64,000 nucleotides of DNA from Megascapheus bottae (lineage: Eukaryota > Chordata > Mammalia > Rodentia > Geomyidae). Shown here piece by piece: positions 10,215 to 21,918 of the stretch. The translations under genes were made by a program, and so were the position numbers. Location of the stretch: assembly GCA_024803745.1 (NCBI GenBank), contig JANJXV010000004.1, forward strand, positions 54,874,358 to 54,938,357. The letters are read 5' to 3'. Position 1 is the first letter of the stretch. The number at the start of each line of letters is the position of its first letter. The notes under the pieces were generated by a model. The model searched no databases and was not told the origin of the DNA. It saw only the letters and a list, made by a program, of their open reading frames with translations.

Positions 10215-11037
10215 TAATCACAATCACACCCAAGCTTAGAAAGACATATCTAATACATAACCCAACAGCTTTGCTCTCCTGAGTGACCAATAAGATAGAA
10301 ATGACCTGCAGATACTCACTTCTGTTTCACTGTGCCGTTTCTAAGGTACTGTTGACTGCGAGCGGGCAGCCCTACAGTAGAAGGCAACTCTAAAGACAGA
10401 TCAGAGCAGGTCAGAGCCCCAGGAACTCACCTTCTGGGCTGTGGTAGATACTTAGAACAGATCTCAGTTAAAACCAGCAGGAGGCAGCCAGTCCCAGAGA
10501 TCCAGTAGAAAGCCTCAGAAAGCTTCAGAAGGCAAAACACAGAGTGCCAGGGGTTTGCCCAAAGTCTACAAGCAGTCAGTTGTCTTCCAGGGACGAAGCA
10601 GCAGGTATCTAGGACTAAATCTCAGGAACAGGACTCTCCTCCCCAGAAAACTTGCAAGAAATAAGCCAAGTCACACAGCTGACTGTGCCTGTGAATCAAC
10701 TCCTCCACAAATGAAACTTCTCTTCACTGTTCTTTCCTGTTGCTTAAATACTGCTATACATATTTTCTACAAACATATGTTGCCCATATGAGAGTCACAG
10801 TGATTCAGTTGTCCCTTTAGAAGAGCAAATGAACATAATTACAACGACAACTTGCTTGGGATACTTTCCCAGGTATCCTGTTCTCTACTCACTGATAGAT
10901 ATGATCAGAAAGATTAGATTCCACTGGTCAGGAAATGAGCGAAAGGACTGAGTTGTTTGTAGTGTCTCTAACCAAGTGTAAAAGCTTTCTCAAAACATAT
11001 ATTTATGGCAACTGTACAACCTTTCAATTTCTTATGC
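10215..11037. other. Unique DNA, slightly GC-richer, possible MIR traces
   Basis: 'Tttgcccaaagtctacaag' near 10555 and 'ccaagtcacacagctgac' near 10665 look like antisense MIR cores, but neither extends far enough for a confident call. No gene seen. Confidence 0.3.
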
Positions 11038-11110
11038 GCTCATTCAGCAATCATTTATAGACGTCTGCTCCATGCTAAACACCGTGCTGAGATCTGAAAA
11101 GTTAGAAGAG
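11038..11110 (-). mobile_element. L2-like 3' end relic
   Basis: 'Gctcattcagcaatcattta' then 'gctccatgctaaacaccgtg' is the antisense L2 tail pattern. Confidence 0.45.
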
Positions 11111-12539
11111 TCTTAGTACAGGAAATAGGGCACAAGTCTACTTGACACTGGTCATATAGAGAATGAACAGGTTTTGAAACAAGGAAAGCCGTTTTTTACA
11201 TGACAAGAGCTACTGGAACACTCATAAAGGAGAGAAATATCTTTATTCTCTGTGGGCTACTCTACAAAAAAACTCGTTAGGTCAATGTTATAAAACTACA
11301 GAGTACTTTACACAGTCACATATTCATTTCTGAAAATGCTTCAGTGAGCAGACAAACGAATGAATGAGACAAAAATTGCCTCCTATTGTGTTTAATGTTT
11401 CAAAGAAGGTGATTTCATTTCTGGACCTGTGAAGTAGGACCCACAACAGCTCTCTCTTCATGTAGGAGGGTGCTATACCTTTAGGACAGTTGTTTAAACA
11501 GAGGATAAACGGCCCTTCAAGAATAGCAATACAATGCTCTTTCTTTTCCTACCACCTGCTTTGCTTTGTCTCCCATTTACCTTTCTGTCCTGCTCTCACT
11601 TTTTCTGCCTTTAGCTTTTAATATGGTTCAAGAAAAACGGACTCTCTAATTTGGAGGACAAAATGTACTACTTACTAGCAGGTCCTGCTTTTTCATGACA
11701 AAGTACTTGTCTATTTGAACATGTTAATTCTGGATGCATGCCATTCAATATTCAGCTTGGAATTAATAAGTGTTGGGGCACAGTGTCCATGACTGAACAT
11801 TTACATAATGGATATTATGTCCTTTGGCTCAGCAATCATCTAATAAATTAATATTAAACAATAATTTCCAGGCTGCTGAGCACATGGTGAATGTCCATCT
11901 TTCATATTCTGGCTTAATATTCTTCTAGCTCTTTTGCACCCTTGAGACCCACTAATATGCCTCATGGGACAATAAAACAACATCAGGAATTGATGCAGTG
12001 TGTTGAAGAGACAAACATTCACTGAATAATTGTGCAGTTCATCTATTTTGGCAGAATCAGACTCTTGCTTCATTATTATGGCTTCTTTCAAACTGTTAGA
12101 ACATTAGCCCAGAGCACCTCTCTGTGCGACTGTCTTGCATCATTATTGTTGGTACTGTGAGCTGGTGACATTCTTCCAGGGTTTTCAGAGTATATTGTCA
12201 CAAGTGGAGGAAGTGATTAACTTAATTGCCAGTGTTAATAAAACACCTTTAAAATGAAGGCCAGTGCACAGACAACAGCGCAAAAAGATGAGGAAAACTT
12301 TTCTCCAGCCTGTGAGATTGTACATAGGAATTCTTCCAATCTTAATTTCCTCCTAAACTGCCATCTTCTATCCAGCACCAGCGTGACCCAAGAGGTGTGT
12401 ATGTGGTATAGCTGGGGGGAAAGTTTAAGAGAGAATGAAAGAAATTTAAATTAGTAACAGGTACTAACTCACCTGACTCTTCTGATGGAAAACCTTTGTC
12501 TTCATATTCTTTCACAGCAATTCCCTATACAAATATTTG
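11111..12539. other. Unique noncoding DNA
   Basis: No gene or repeat recognised. A stretch around 12080-12260 is unusually free of repeats and mixed in composition, which would make it a candidate for conservation analysis. Confidence 0.4.
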
Positions 12540-12775
12540 GGCCAGGTGCCAGTGGCTCACGCCTATAATCCTAGCTACTTAGGAGGTTGAGATTTGAGGA
12601 TCGTGGTTCAAAGCCAGCCCAGGCAAGAAAGTTAGCGAGACTCATCTCCAATTAACCACCAGAAAACCATAAGTGCCACTATGGCTCAAAGTAATAGAGT
12701 GCTAGCCTTGAGTTGAATAGCTCAGGGAAACTGACCAGCTACAGAGTTCAAGCCCCACAATGGAGAAGACAAAAA
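12540..12775 (+). mobile_element. 7SL/ID composite SINE, well preserved
   Basis: It shows a full 7SL-like head ('ggccaggtgccagtggctca', 'cctataatcctagctact'), the linker 'caattaaccaccagaaaacc', and an ID-like second monomer with box A ('atggctcaaagtaatagag') and box B ('gagttcaagcccc'). Confidence 0.88.
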
Positions 12776-13047
12776 AAGATTGGAATCATTCTCCACATTA
12801 ATCAAATTTTGGAAGGATAAATATATAGAAAAGCTTATGATGAATGGTTCCGGCAGTCACTATCTTAATCCAGTGATCAGTCTTCACATTACAGATTGGA
12901 AGGTATCAGATGGTTGGCATGCTGAGTGAAACAATGTGAAGGTCACCACTTCTCCATAAAATAGCTTTCCTCTAACTTTCAGTTTCCAGAAGTACTTGCC
13001 ACAGAGGATAGTGTTTTTGTTGGACTTGGTTGATGTTTATTTGTTTG
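12776..13047. other. Unique noncoding DNA
   Basis: No recognised repeat or gene. Confidence 0.4.
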
Positions 13048-13160
13048 TTTCTTGTTAAAGCAGAGTTTAGCTATATAATCTAGGCTGGCCTCTAACTCAT
13101 GATCTTCCTGCCTCTGCTTCCTGAATGCTGAGGCTATAGGTGAACACCAATACCCAGTTG
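13048..13160 (-). mobile_element. B1-like SINE
   Basis: 'Ctaggctggcctctaactca', 'cctgcctctgcttcctgaat' and 'aggctataggtgaacacca' are the antisense of a B1 7SL-derived element. Unlike the composite SINEs here, it has no ID half. Confidence 0.75.
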
Positions 13161-13282
13161 ATGAGGAATGACTTTTAAACAAAATTATAAAGAAATGATG
13201 AGACAAATCTTGCAGGACAACTCAATACATTCAATACATCCATTTCAAGGAGTGAGGGTAGACATTACTAGATTAAGAATTT

Positions 13283-13502
13283 TGAACCAGGTGCCAGTGG
13301 TTTATGCCTATAATCAGAAGGCTAAGGCCTGAGGATCAGAGTTCAAAGCCAGCTGGGGCAAGAAAGGTTATGAAACACTTATCTCTAATTAAAACAGAAC
13401 ACCAGAAATGGGGCTGTGAATCTAAGCAGTAGAGCACTGGCCTTGAACACAAAACCTGAGGGACAGCACTCAGGTCCTGAGTTCAAGCCCTAGCACCAGT
13501 AT
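13283..13502 (+). mobile_element. 7SL/ID composite SINE
   Basis: Head 'accaggtgccagtggtttat', a roughly 15-base deletion after 'cctataatc', and a second monomer ending 'gagttcaagccctagcacc'. Confidence 0.8.
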
Positions 13503-13542
13503 TTTTTTGTTTTCATTTGCTTATTTTCTTTCTTTCCTTCTT

Positions 13543-13602
13543 TTTTTCTGTAAGGGACTTTCAATCAAATAGATTTTCTGTAAGGGACTTTCAATCAAAT
13601 GG
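13543..13602. repeat. Perfect-looking 30-base tandem duplication
   Basis: The phrase 'ttttctgtaagggacttt' plus 'caatcaaat' occurs twice, 30 bases apart, with almost no divergence, just after a T/C-rich stretch. It is therefore a recent event. Confidence 0.9.
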
Positions 13603-13855
13603 AATGAAATAGTGCATGGTACTTAGCAAATCCTGGTTTAAATAAGCCAAATATAAAGCAGTTACATAAATAGGATGAATTGCAGGTGGGTGAGCTATTA
13701 GAAAAAATCAAGAAATTATTATGAATGTTTAGATATCTTAATAGTGTGTGGTTCTATTAAAGCTACCATTGGTTCATAAGTACTGACCCATAAGAAACTG
13801 AGGATTCAACTGAGGGGTAAAGGGATGGGCAGGAGAAAGAAAAGTAAGAAGATAG
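13603..13855. other. Unique noncoding DNA
   Basis: No recognised repeat or gene. Confidence 0.4.
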
Positions 13856-14048
13856 GGCCAGGAGCATGGCCTAATGGTAGAGTGCTCACCTAGCATGCAC
13901 GAAACCCTAGGTTTGATTTCACAGTACTATATACACAAAAAAAGTTGGAAGTGGTGCTTCAGTGGCAGAGTGCTAGCCTTGGACAAAAAGTTTCCAACAA
14001 CAACTCCCAGGCCCTGAGTTCAAGCCCCAGGATTGGCAAAAAAAAAAG
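13856..14048 (+). mobile_element. Dimeric ID-like SINE, older copy
   Basis: 'Gccaggagcatggcctaatg' and 'aggtttgatttcacagt' are diverged box A and box B regions. The second monomer is complete and followed by an A-rich tail. Confidence 0.8.
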
Positions 14049-14547
14049 GTAAAAAAAAATATACCTCCTAAACTGACTAAATGAAAAAACAAACTTGTTT
14101 TTTTTCCATGGCCTACATTCCTTATCTCTGCCTGCAAGGTATTAAGTGATGACTTTTCCTTTTGCATACTGTATTTCTGTAGAGCTTGCTAAATACTTTT
14201 GCACTTAGTAGTCAACATGTCTGATTTAGTAGACAGAGCTTCCCTTGTATAGACCTTTTGTACTATAATCCTTTAATAAACTGAATAAAGGAGCACAATG
14301 TTTGTTCATTTAGGTTATGAAGGATCATTAATCTGCATATGAAATGATGTAGAAAAGATTTTCTCTATCTTTCTGTCTTCAAAAATGATTTTAATTTCAA
14401 AGCATCTTTGTCGTAATATTTAGAAAGAGAGTACAGAATAAGGTCAAATAAAATACCATAGTAGTGTGTGTGCACATGAAAACATACACTCTAAAATTTT
14501 AAAAAATGCTGACAGCAAAGTATTCAGATGAATGCTTTTGAAAATTG
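14049..14547. other. Unique noncoding DNA
   Basis: No recognised repeat or gene. Confidence 0.4.
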
Positions 14548-15357
14548 CACATAGAGAAAGCAGTATGGTGGTTCCTCAAAAGACTAAACATAGAACACCT
14601 CTATGACCCAGCAATTCTACTACTTAGCATTTAGCCAATCATCCAGAAACAAGGACATACTAAAGCCACTAGCACAACAATGTTCATTGCAGCACTATTG
14701 ACCATAGCAAAGATATGGAACCAACCAAGATGCCCCTCAGCTGATAATTGGATCAACAAGATGTGGTATTTGTGCACAATGGAATTCTATGCTGCCATCA
14801 GAAAGAACGACATTGCCCCATTTGTAAGGAAATGGAAAGACTTAGAAAAAATCATATTAAGTGAAGGGAGCCAGACTCAAAGGAACATAGGCTCAATGGT
14901 TTCCCTCATTTGTCATAATCAGTAGAAACCTTGGGCTCTATTAGCAGAGATTTACAATAGAGCAAAACCTATAAACATAAGGCCGTATAGGATGAGGCTA
15001 ACTGAAAGGACCTCCAGGATATAGAAACAAAAACCATATAATGAGTGATTGTTGTCCTTAAAGTACTATGTTATCTCTCCTCTCTTTTGCTGTCTCTTGG
15101 TTATCTCATATTGCTACAGTGTTTTACCTTGTTATCTGATATATTGTATATATGTTTATTTGGTTATTTGAACTAGGATAGGGAAGGGGGAAAACAAGAT
15201 GAGGGGTGGTGGTAGGGAGAGGGAAATAGGGACCAAAACATGAGAAAGGGTATCAATGTGTGTGAATTAATGCACCTTCTATCTGGCAAATATAATGTAA
15301 CCCTTCTATTAATTACAATAATAATATATGAAAAAAGAAAGTTCCACATAGAAAACA
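14548..15357 (+). mobile_element. 5'-truncated L1 with target-site duplication
   Basis: The element runs from about 14561 to 15340: the ORF2 C-terminus, then a 3' UTR with the purine/G-rich tract at 15180-15230 and a short A-rich tail. Direct repeats 'cacatagagaaag' (14548-14560) and 'cacatagaaaac' (15345-15356) flank it with one mismatch. The 3' UTR type is shared with 19747-20110, 27437-28111 and 38099-38405. Confidence 0.88.
14680..14925 (+). pseudogene. L1 ORF2p C-terminal remnant
   Basis: 81 open codons carry the ORF2p C-terminal signature: AKIWNQPRCPS, a W-I-MWYL block, MEFYAAIRKND and WKDLEKIILSE. The upstream endonuclease and reverse transcriptase domains are absent because of 5' truncation, so the fragment has no activity of its own. 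The natural stop is retained at the end. Confidence 0.88.
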
Positions 15358-17397
15358 TTAGATTTCATAATAAAAGTACAGTAATGCATATAAAGCTTTC
15401 ATAGCTGAAAAAAATCTTAAGCTACAAATATTCTCTCTGACCAATTTTGAGGATTTTTTTTCAACTTTGCTTCAGGCTTTAAAGATTTGGAAATAATTAG
15501 ATCAGTCATTAGTGTTGTTACCCACAAAGCACCCAGATGCTGTAAAATAGTAAGGACAAAGTCACCAATCTCTTCAGTAGCTGAATAAGCAAAATAGCTC
15601 CATTTAGTTGGCCTAATGTTTCAAATAAATGCACAGACTAGATCATATTCTCTATTGAACACTTTTGATGCTGTTCTTTAAAAATCTCTAATGAAAACCA
15701 AACTATGTGCAAGTACTTTCCACCTCAATTTGATGCTTACTGTTGCATGAAGGCTGAATAGGATGCCACTTGAGACCAAAATGACATAATTTTCAAAAAT
15801 ATGATTTTAAAGTAAAAAGAGCAGCCATTTCCATCCTAAAACAACTTTAATCTTTTTCTAAATGCTAGACATGTTAAGTACATAATTTTACTACTTTATG
15901 CTTTGAAGTCTTTAATCAATAATTATTTACTCCAGAAAAGCAACCAGAAAATAAAAAAAAAACTGATGAGAAGAGTTAAGACTAGAAGTCATTTTGGTGT
16001 GTTATCTGCTAGGAATATGGAAAATATGTTGAAAAATTGTGTTTTAAATGATCAATCATCTTTTATCCAATCTGAATTAATTAAATATCCTATAGTAAGA
16101 TGTGAAATAGTTTAGGATGTATTACAGTGAAATATGTAAGTGTTAAGAAAATCAATACAGCTTCTTTAAAAAAGCTCTCAGTCCTAGCCTTGGTAGTTAG
16201 CCTTTATATGTCCTTTATGGAATGGGAAAAGAAAGGTCAAACCTTAATGTTTAATTTATAGCTCTCCTGTTTACTAGTGTTGTGTAAAGGTAACTTCAGG
16301 CCCTGTAACATAGGTAGAAAGGAATAATATTCAACTTATGACAACAATATTTTAAAAATGAATGCATGGAAATCTGTTCCTGAGAACATTTATGTTTAAC
16401 CTAAGGTCAGTTCCTGAGCCTCCATCAGAAATGTACACATGCACACATGCATACATGCACACATGCAGCAGCACATTATTCACATGCTGATCCCACAAAA
16501 CACATGCACATGTCACATGTGTAAGCTCACAATGTCATGAATGTACACATATCATAATCACACACATGTATCATATGCACAACAAGCATACATCACACAC
16601 TGATATGTACTATAAATTCACTATAAATTCACACATGTGTAGACCTATGTCCCCCATACACACCTTTCAATCCACTTTTACTTGTCAGCTTTAGATGGAA
16701 AGCCAGCCACAGAATATTTTGTTATTCCACTACTTTTTCTCTCTCTTTATTAATGAAAGTTTGTCATGGAAATTTAGTCTAGGAATGTTGAAACTTCCCA
16801 TCTATATGTGAAAGTAAGCTGTGATACAAAATAGGGCCTTAGATTTGTACAGTGTTATATTATTCAATGCAAATGCAAAGAAATACTGTTCTATTTTTAT
16901 CTTTGCCATTCTGCTCACCCTCTGAGCATATACTATCTCTAAGATGATTGAGAATTTATATACTGCTTTAACACCTACTTTATGTAATAATCATAGTGAT
17001 GGGCTAATATAACTCTGGTTCAGATAAATAGTCTGAGTCAATGAGTTCAAGTTCTTTTCCAAAGACAGTGAGGAGAAAAAGAGTACTAAAATTCCAAACA
17101 AAGCTAACGACATTAGCTCTGTCTACATGATTTTTCTGTCTATATCTTCCACTAGATTACATTTATGCACTGTAAATGATGAATCCTCTTTCATTTTCAT
17201 TTTAGCTATTGCCACAAGACATCATTAATTTTAACAGCAGACACAGTCACAAAAACTGCAGTGCCTATACCTGGGCGTAGGCAGCTTGTTCTCAATTACA
17301 GTGGAGAACCCTCTGACTAATCTATCTTATCTGGAGGCACTACTAGCCTTGGAAATGATCAATTGTGTACTTTATCAAAGCAATCAGTACATAAAGA
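15358..17397. other. Unique AT-rich DNA with a CA-rich stretch
   Basis: 16432-16640 is an imperfect run of ACACATG and ATGCACAC units, an old CA-type repeat. Nothing else is recognised. Confidence 0.45.
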
Positions 17398-17628
17398 GAA
17401 TGGATGCCAGGCACGGCGGCTTACACCTATAATCCCAGTTACTCAGGAAGCTGAGATCTGGGGATGGAGTCAAGGAGACTCTTATCTCCAATTAATCATC
17501 AGGAAACCAGAAGTACCTCTGTGGCTCAAAGCATAGGGTCTCTTGAGCTGAAGAGCTCAGGGACAACACCAGGGCCCAGAGTTCAAGTCCCACGACCAGC
17601 AAGAAGAAGAAAAAAGAAAAGGAATGGA
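17398..17628 (+). mobile_element. 7SL/ID composite SINE with short target-site duplication
   Basis: SINE 17406-17620 has the head 'gccaggcacggcggcttaca' and ends with an AAG-rich tail. 'Gaatggat' flanks it at 17398-17405 and 17621-17628. Confidence 0.82.
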
Positions 17629-17944
17629 TATGTTAGGCTCAAAGAAAATTTTGGAGTCATGTACAACTTTTAAACTGGCACAGTGTTTGATTTATTTTTG
17701 TGCTTTCCTTAAGTCACTTAATCTATATATTATGTGTATGAAATTAGATGATACTAAAGAAATTGGAAAATTTACTTCAATCGTTTTGCCACAAAGGTTT
17801 TACCACAATGAAAGGGGAATATTTATTTTTTTTATTCAAGTAAATCCCTTCCTTTCTTTTCTCCTTTCACTCTTCTTCCCTTTTTTCCCCTCAATCTCCT
17901 TCCATTTCACCTGTTACCACTCATTTAGTTTTGATTTTTTATTA
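17629..17944. other. Unique noncoding DNA
   Basis: The 133-codon frame here partly overlaps flanking SINEs and is a chance frame. A T/C-rich run at 17845-17905 precedes the next SINE. Confidence 0.4.
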
Positions 17945-18172
17945 TTTGTCGGTCATAGGCTTGAATTCTGGGCCTGGGTGCTGTTCCTGAGCTCTTCAGC
18001 TCAAGTCTACTTCCCTACCCCTTGAGCCACAGTGCCACTTTGGGTTTTCTAGTGCTTAATTGGAGATAAGAGTTTCATGGACCTTAGTGCCCAGGGTGGC
18101 TTTGAACTGCGATCTTCAGATCTCAGCCTCCTGAGTAGCTAGGATTACAGGCATGAGCCATTCTTCCTGGCT
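17945..18172 (-). mobile_element. 7SL/ID composite SINE
   Basis: Antisense ID monomer ('ccccttgagccacagtgcca'), linker 'cttaattggagataagag', and 7SL-like head ('ctcagcctcctgagtagcta'). Confidence 0.88.
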
Positions 18173-19317
18173 TATCATACATTTTTTCAGAGATTTACAT
18201 GGATGCTTTTACTTCAGTGTTGATTTGAAAACTCACAGCCATTCTCACATGAAAAGAATTGCTCTAACCAATAAAATGTCAGACCAATAGATGAAGTTCT
18301 TGGTTAGCATTACAAACTTTCTGTCCACTAATTCTCATCATTTATCAAAATGCCATCATGAAAGCCCACTTCTCTATTTATCCCAAATTCCAAATGAAGA
18401 AAATTTATTATCTTGCATTTGTTCTTTAAGTTTCCTGCCAAACTTCACCTTGTTTTGAGCTCCATTTGTTTGTACCATTGTGGTAAAGTTGCCAGAATCA
18501 AATCTTACATCCTGAGTGCATTCATATTTGTGCAGTAAATTTAGAAGAGATAATTTCCTTTGCCAATGATTTCTACATATTCGACCTTCCATGTCAAGAC
18601 TGACATCTTAGTCATTGATTTAAATAATTATAGTCATTAATAAAGTTATGAGTAAGATAACAATGAACTACATACTGTTTCCACTTTATTATCAGAATCA
18701 TTTGAAAAATAGATGTTCAGTTTCATATGTTAAATTTCTGCCATTCTTAACTGCATTTGCAGCTTACTAATTGGCCATATAGATATAAAAGTTTATGGAC
18801 ACAGAATTAAAGGAAGTGTCTAAATAATTGATATAATTGCCAAATCACACTTAAAATGCAGCAGAACAGCAGAAAGTACTGCACAATTATTTTACTGAAG
18901 AAGCTTTCTTTAAAAAAAAAGTCTGGATGAAGAGAGGCTGTCCAGGGTGTTGACATCAGAGGCTGTCACATGTGGAGCTGAGTGGGCAATGAGTTCTTGA
19001 GCAGAGACCAGATTATCAACTGAACAAACATAAGCTTTCTCCAGAGGGATAGAGATTGGCAATATATATTAATGTTAGAACTTATGTTACTTTCCACTGG
19101 ACTTTTAACACACATTGCTTCAATCTTCCAAAACAGAGGTACAGAAATGTCAAACTGGTTAGTATTTCGGGAGCTGGAAGCCAACTGAAGAGTTGAATTT
19201 CTATATTTTGGTAATCTGTTATTCACTTTAGGGAGTTGTGATTTATTACTTTGGATAAATATGTATATCTATCTTTCTGTTTTCTTTACTTTCCTTTCGT
19301 TTCCTCTTCTTTTCTTC
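18173..19317. other. Unique AT-rich DNA
   Basis: No recognised repeat or gene. The minus-strand frames of 72 and 86 codons lack domain signatures. Confidence 0.4.
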
Positions 19318-19332
19318 TTTCCTTTTTGCCTG

Positions 19333-19402
19333 CCTTCCTTCCTTCCTTCCTTCCTTCCTTCCTTCCTTCCTTCCTTCCTTCCTTCCTTCCTTCCTTCCTT
19401 CC
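19333..19402. repeat. (CCTT)n microsatellite
   Basis: About 70 bases of near-perfect CCTT units, about 40 bases from the antisense 3' end of an old SINE. FLPS and KEGR repeat frames are artefacts. Confidence 0.93.
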
Positions 19403-19439
19403 TCCCCTTCTTTCTCCTTACCTCCCTCCTGTCTTTGAC

Positions 19440-19620
19440 ATTCTCTGGCTTGAACTCAGGGTCTTGCATATATTAGGTAAATATTTAACCATTTGAACCA
19501 TGCCCCCAGTCCTTTATGCCTTTGCTATTTTTCAGATGGAATCATATTCTTTTTGAGCAGGTCTTGAACCATGGTCCTTCTACCTATGCCTTCCAAGTAG
19601 CTGAGGCCGTGAGTGGACAC
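19440..19620 (-). mobile_element. Old composite SINE
   Basis: Antisense ID region ('ggcttgaactcagggtcttg', 'ccatttgaaccatgcccc') then a B1-like head ('ttccaagtagctgaggccg'). More diverged than the other copies. Confidence 0.6.
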
Positions 19621-19730
19621 TGCTGTCCATTATCTTGTCTACCTCATCCTTTGAGACAAGATTTGGCTAACATGTTCACCTCAAGCTGAAATTTGCTCAT
19701 CTCTACCTCCAAAGCAAAAAGGTTATAATT
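19621..19730. other. Unique spacer
   Basis: Nothing recognised. Confidence 0.4.
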
Positions 19731-20126
19731 AAAGTTGTGAGCTTCTCTAATTGAAAGGACCTCCAGGATATTGAAACAAAAGCCATATAATGAATAATTG
19801 TTGTCCTTAATGTACTATGTTGTCTCTCATCTCCTTTGCTATCCCTTGGTTATCTCATATTGTTATAGTATCTCACTTTGTTATCTGATTTATTGAATTT
19901 ATTTGTATTTGGATATTTGAAATTTGATAGGGAAGGCGGGAAAACCAAGACGGGGGGGGGGGGGGGGAAGGGGGGGAGGGAAATGGGTACCAAGACATGT
20001 GAAAGGGTATCAATGTATGTGAATTAATGCACCTTCTATCTGGCAAATATCATGTAACCCCTTTACTAATTACAATAAAAAAAACTAAAAAAAATAGAAT
20101 TAAAAAAAATAAAGTTGTGAGCTTCT
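19731..20126 (+). mobile_element. L1 3' UTR insertion with 16-base target-site duplication
   Basis: L1 sequence 19747-20110 is 3' UTR only. A perfect direct repeat 'aaagttgtgagcttct' lies at 19731-19746 and 20111-20126. The polypurine tract contains 16 consecutive G (19952-19967) followed by two more G runs. The tail is A-rich with scattered T. Confidence 0.93.
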
Positions 20127-20133
20127 GTGCTAC

Positions 20134-20172
20134 TTCCTCCTCCCTCTCTCCTCCTCCTCCTCCTCCTCCTCT
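20134..20172. repeat. (CCT)n-rich tract
   Basis: Imperfect then perfect TCC triplets, pure pyrimidine on the + strand, directly downstream of the L1 duplication. A worn B1 fragment may follow at 20205-20255. Confidence 0.85.
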
Positions 20173-20510
20173 TTCTTCTCCTTTTTTTCCGTATTTTTTT
20201 TCTACTAAATTTTGATACAATCACACCAGATATGTGCCACTACATCTAGCTAAGATGAGCATTCTTCTTAAACTCTATTTTTACAACATCAAGTAGTTAG
20301 CAAGTGACATTACCACAACTGAAACTCAGGCAGGTAGAGCATAATCACTATTAGAATAACTTTCTTTTCAAAAGCTGATTCTAGAGTCAACCAAGAGAAG
20401 GAAACATACTTTCTGCAATTTTTATGTTTTCCTGATATACCACTTGGTCATCTTAAGCCATTGTTCAGGCATTCATAAACTAAGGTGTATATCTAAATAG
20501 AACAGATATA
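20173..20510. other. Unique noncoding DNA
   Basis: Apart from a possible B1 fragment ('caccagatatgtgccactac') nothing is recognised. Confidence 0.35.
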
Positions 20511-20726
20511 AAAAGTTCAAGAGTAGAGGCTGTGAGTTTGGCCTAGTGGTAGAGTGCTTGCCTAGCATGCATAAAGACTGGGTTTGATTCCTCGGTACCA
20601 CATACATAGAAAAAGCCAGAAATGGTGCTGTGGCTCAAGTGGTAAAGCTCTACTCGTGAGAAAGCCCAAGGACAGTGCTCAGGCCCTGACTTCAAGCCCC
20701 AGGACTGGCAAAAAAATTTCAAGAGT
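20511..20726 (+). mobile_element. Dimeric ID-like SINE with target-site duplication
   Basis: SINE 20525-20711. 'Aaaagttcaagagt' upstream and 'aaaaatttcaagagt' downstream flank it with one difference. Both monomers are complete. Confidence 0.9.
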
Positions 20727-21079
20727 GGCTGAGCACATAATTTTTTTACTGATCAGATTGTTTGATAAAAGCTTTTAGAGAAAAATCACACCATTCCAAG
20801 GAAGAAAAGGATAGGAGAGAAGGAAGTTGAAGAAAAAATGGATATAGAAAAGCAGAACCGAGAAGTGAAAAGGCAAGAAAGTAGAGTGAGGTGGGAAAAT
20901 AGTGAACAGTAAAAATTCTGGCTAAAAACAAGTACAGCAAGGAAGTGAGTTCACCATGATGAAGGAAAAGGAGACAACAACGACAATGATCTCACTTGAG
21001 GATATCACAGATTTCAGATGGACTATGTGACTGGTGACCATTGCGTGGACAGCAAATATACTTAACAAGTATTCCAAGC
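20727..21079. other. Purine-rich unique DNA
   Basis: 20795-20960 is strongly G/A-biased on the + strand. No repeat family recognised. Confidence 0.4.
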
Positions 21080-21308
21080 TGACAGGTGCCAGTGACTCAG
21101 GCCTGTAATCTTATCTATTTAGAAGGCTAAGATCTGCGGATTCATATTTGAAACCAGCTTGGGCCAGCAAAGTCTGTGAAACTATTACCTCCAATGAACT
21201 AGCAAAAAGCTAGAAGTAGAGCTGTGGTTCAAGTGGTAGACTACTCTCCTCGAGCAAAGAGCTCAGGACAGTGCCAAGGCCCTAATTTCACGCCCCAGTA
21301 CTAGCGTG
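21080..21308 (+). mobile_element. 7SL/ID composite SINE
   Basis: Head 'gacaggtgccagtgactcag', second monomer with 'gtggttcaagtggtagac' and an altered box B ('taatttcacgcccc'). Confidence 0.8.
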
Positions 21309-21839
21309 TTGTAGGCACACACGTACTTGGGGTTAAGTCATACGTGCACAGTCCAGCAGCACAGTCCAGTAGAAACTGGGGAAAATGGAGATGTTTGGTG
21401 TTGACACTGCCAGCGTAGTAGCATCAATCCAGGTAATTTATAACCTCTTAAATATTATTTGTATAACTGAACAACTAAAGTAAAGGTATTTTAGGTTTGA
21501 TTAATTCAAGAATAAATAGACACATGTGACTGGAGATGACTGCCTTGGACATAAGAGGTCTCAGTGTTTTGAGGATAATATGATTTTAGAAACTTCACTC
21601 CAAAAGCCTGTTTCATAGTTGTTCCACCCCCAACTTCATTGTTTATATATTGACAAATAAATGCAAATGTCCAAACCTCAAATACTAGACAAAGAGAGTC
21701 TATGATATATTTTTACTATTAACTACTCTGGGAAATTATATACTTTCAAAATTCATATGTTGTAAACCTAGCGCCCAGACCATAGTTGAAGTCATTTTAA
21801 AGGGGTTATTGCATTTATATCATAAAAAGAGCCATACTG
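21309..21839. other. Unique noncoding DNA
   Basis: No recognised repeat or gene. Confidence 0.4.
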
Positions 21840-21918
21840 TTGAAAGAAATCTGCAACCTCAATTCAATCCTCATCAGAATCCCAAGTGTCATTCTTCACA
21901 GAAATAGAAAAAAATCCT

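Noticed and set aside
17624..18025. 133-codon + frame
   Set aside because: It overlaps an antisense SINE at its end and a T/C-rich run; chance frame.
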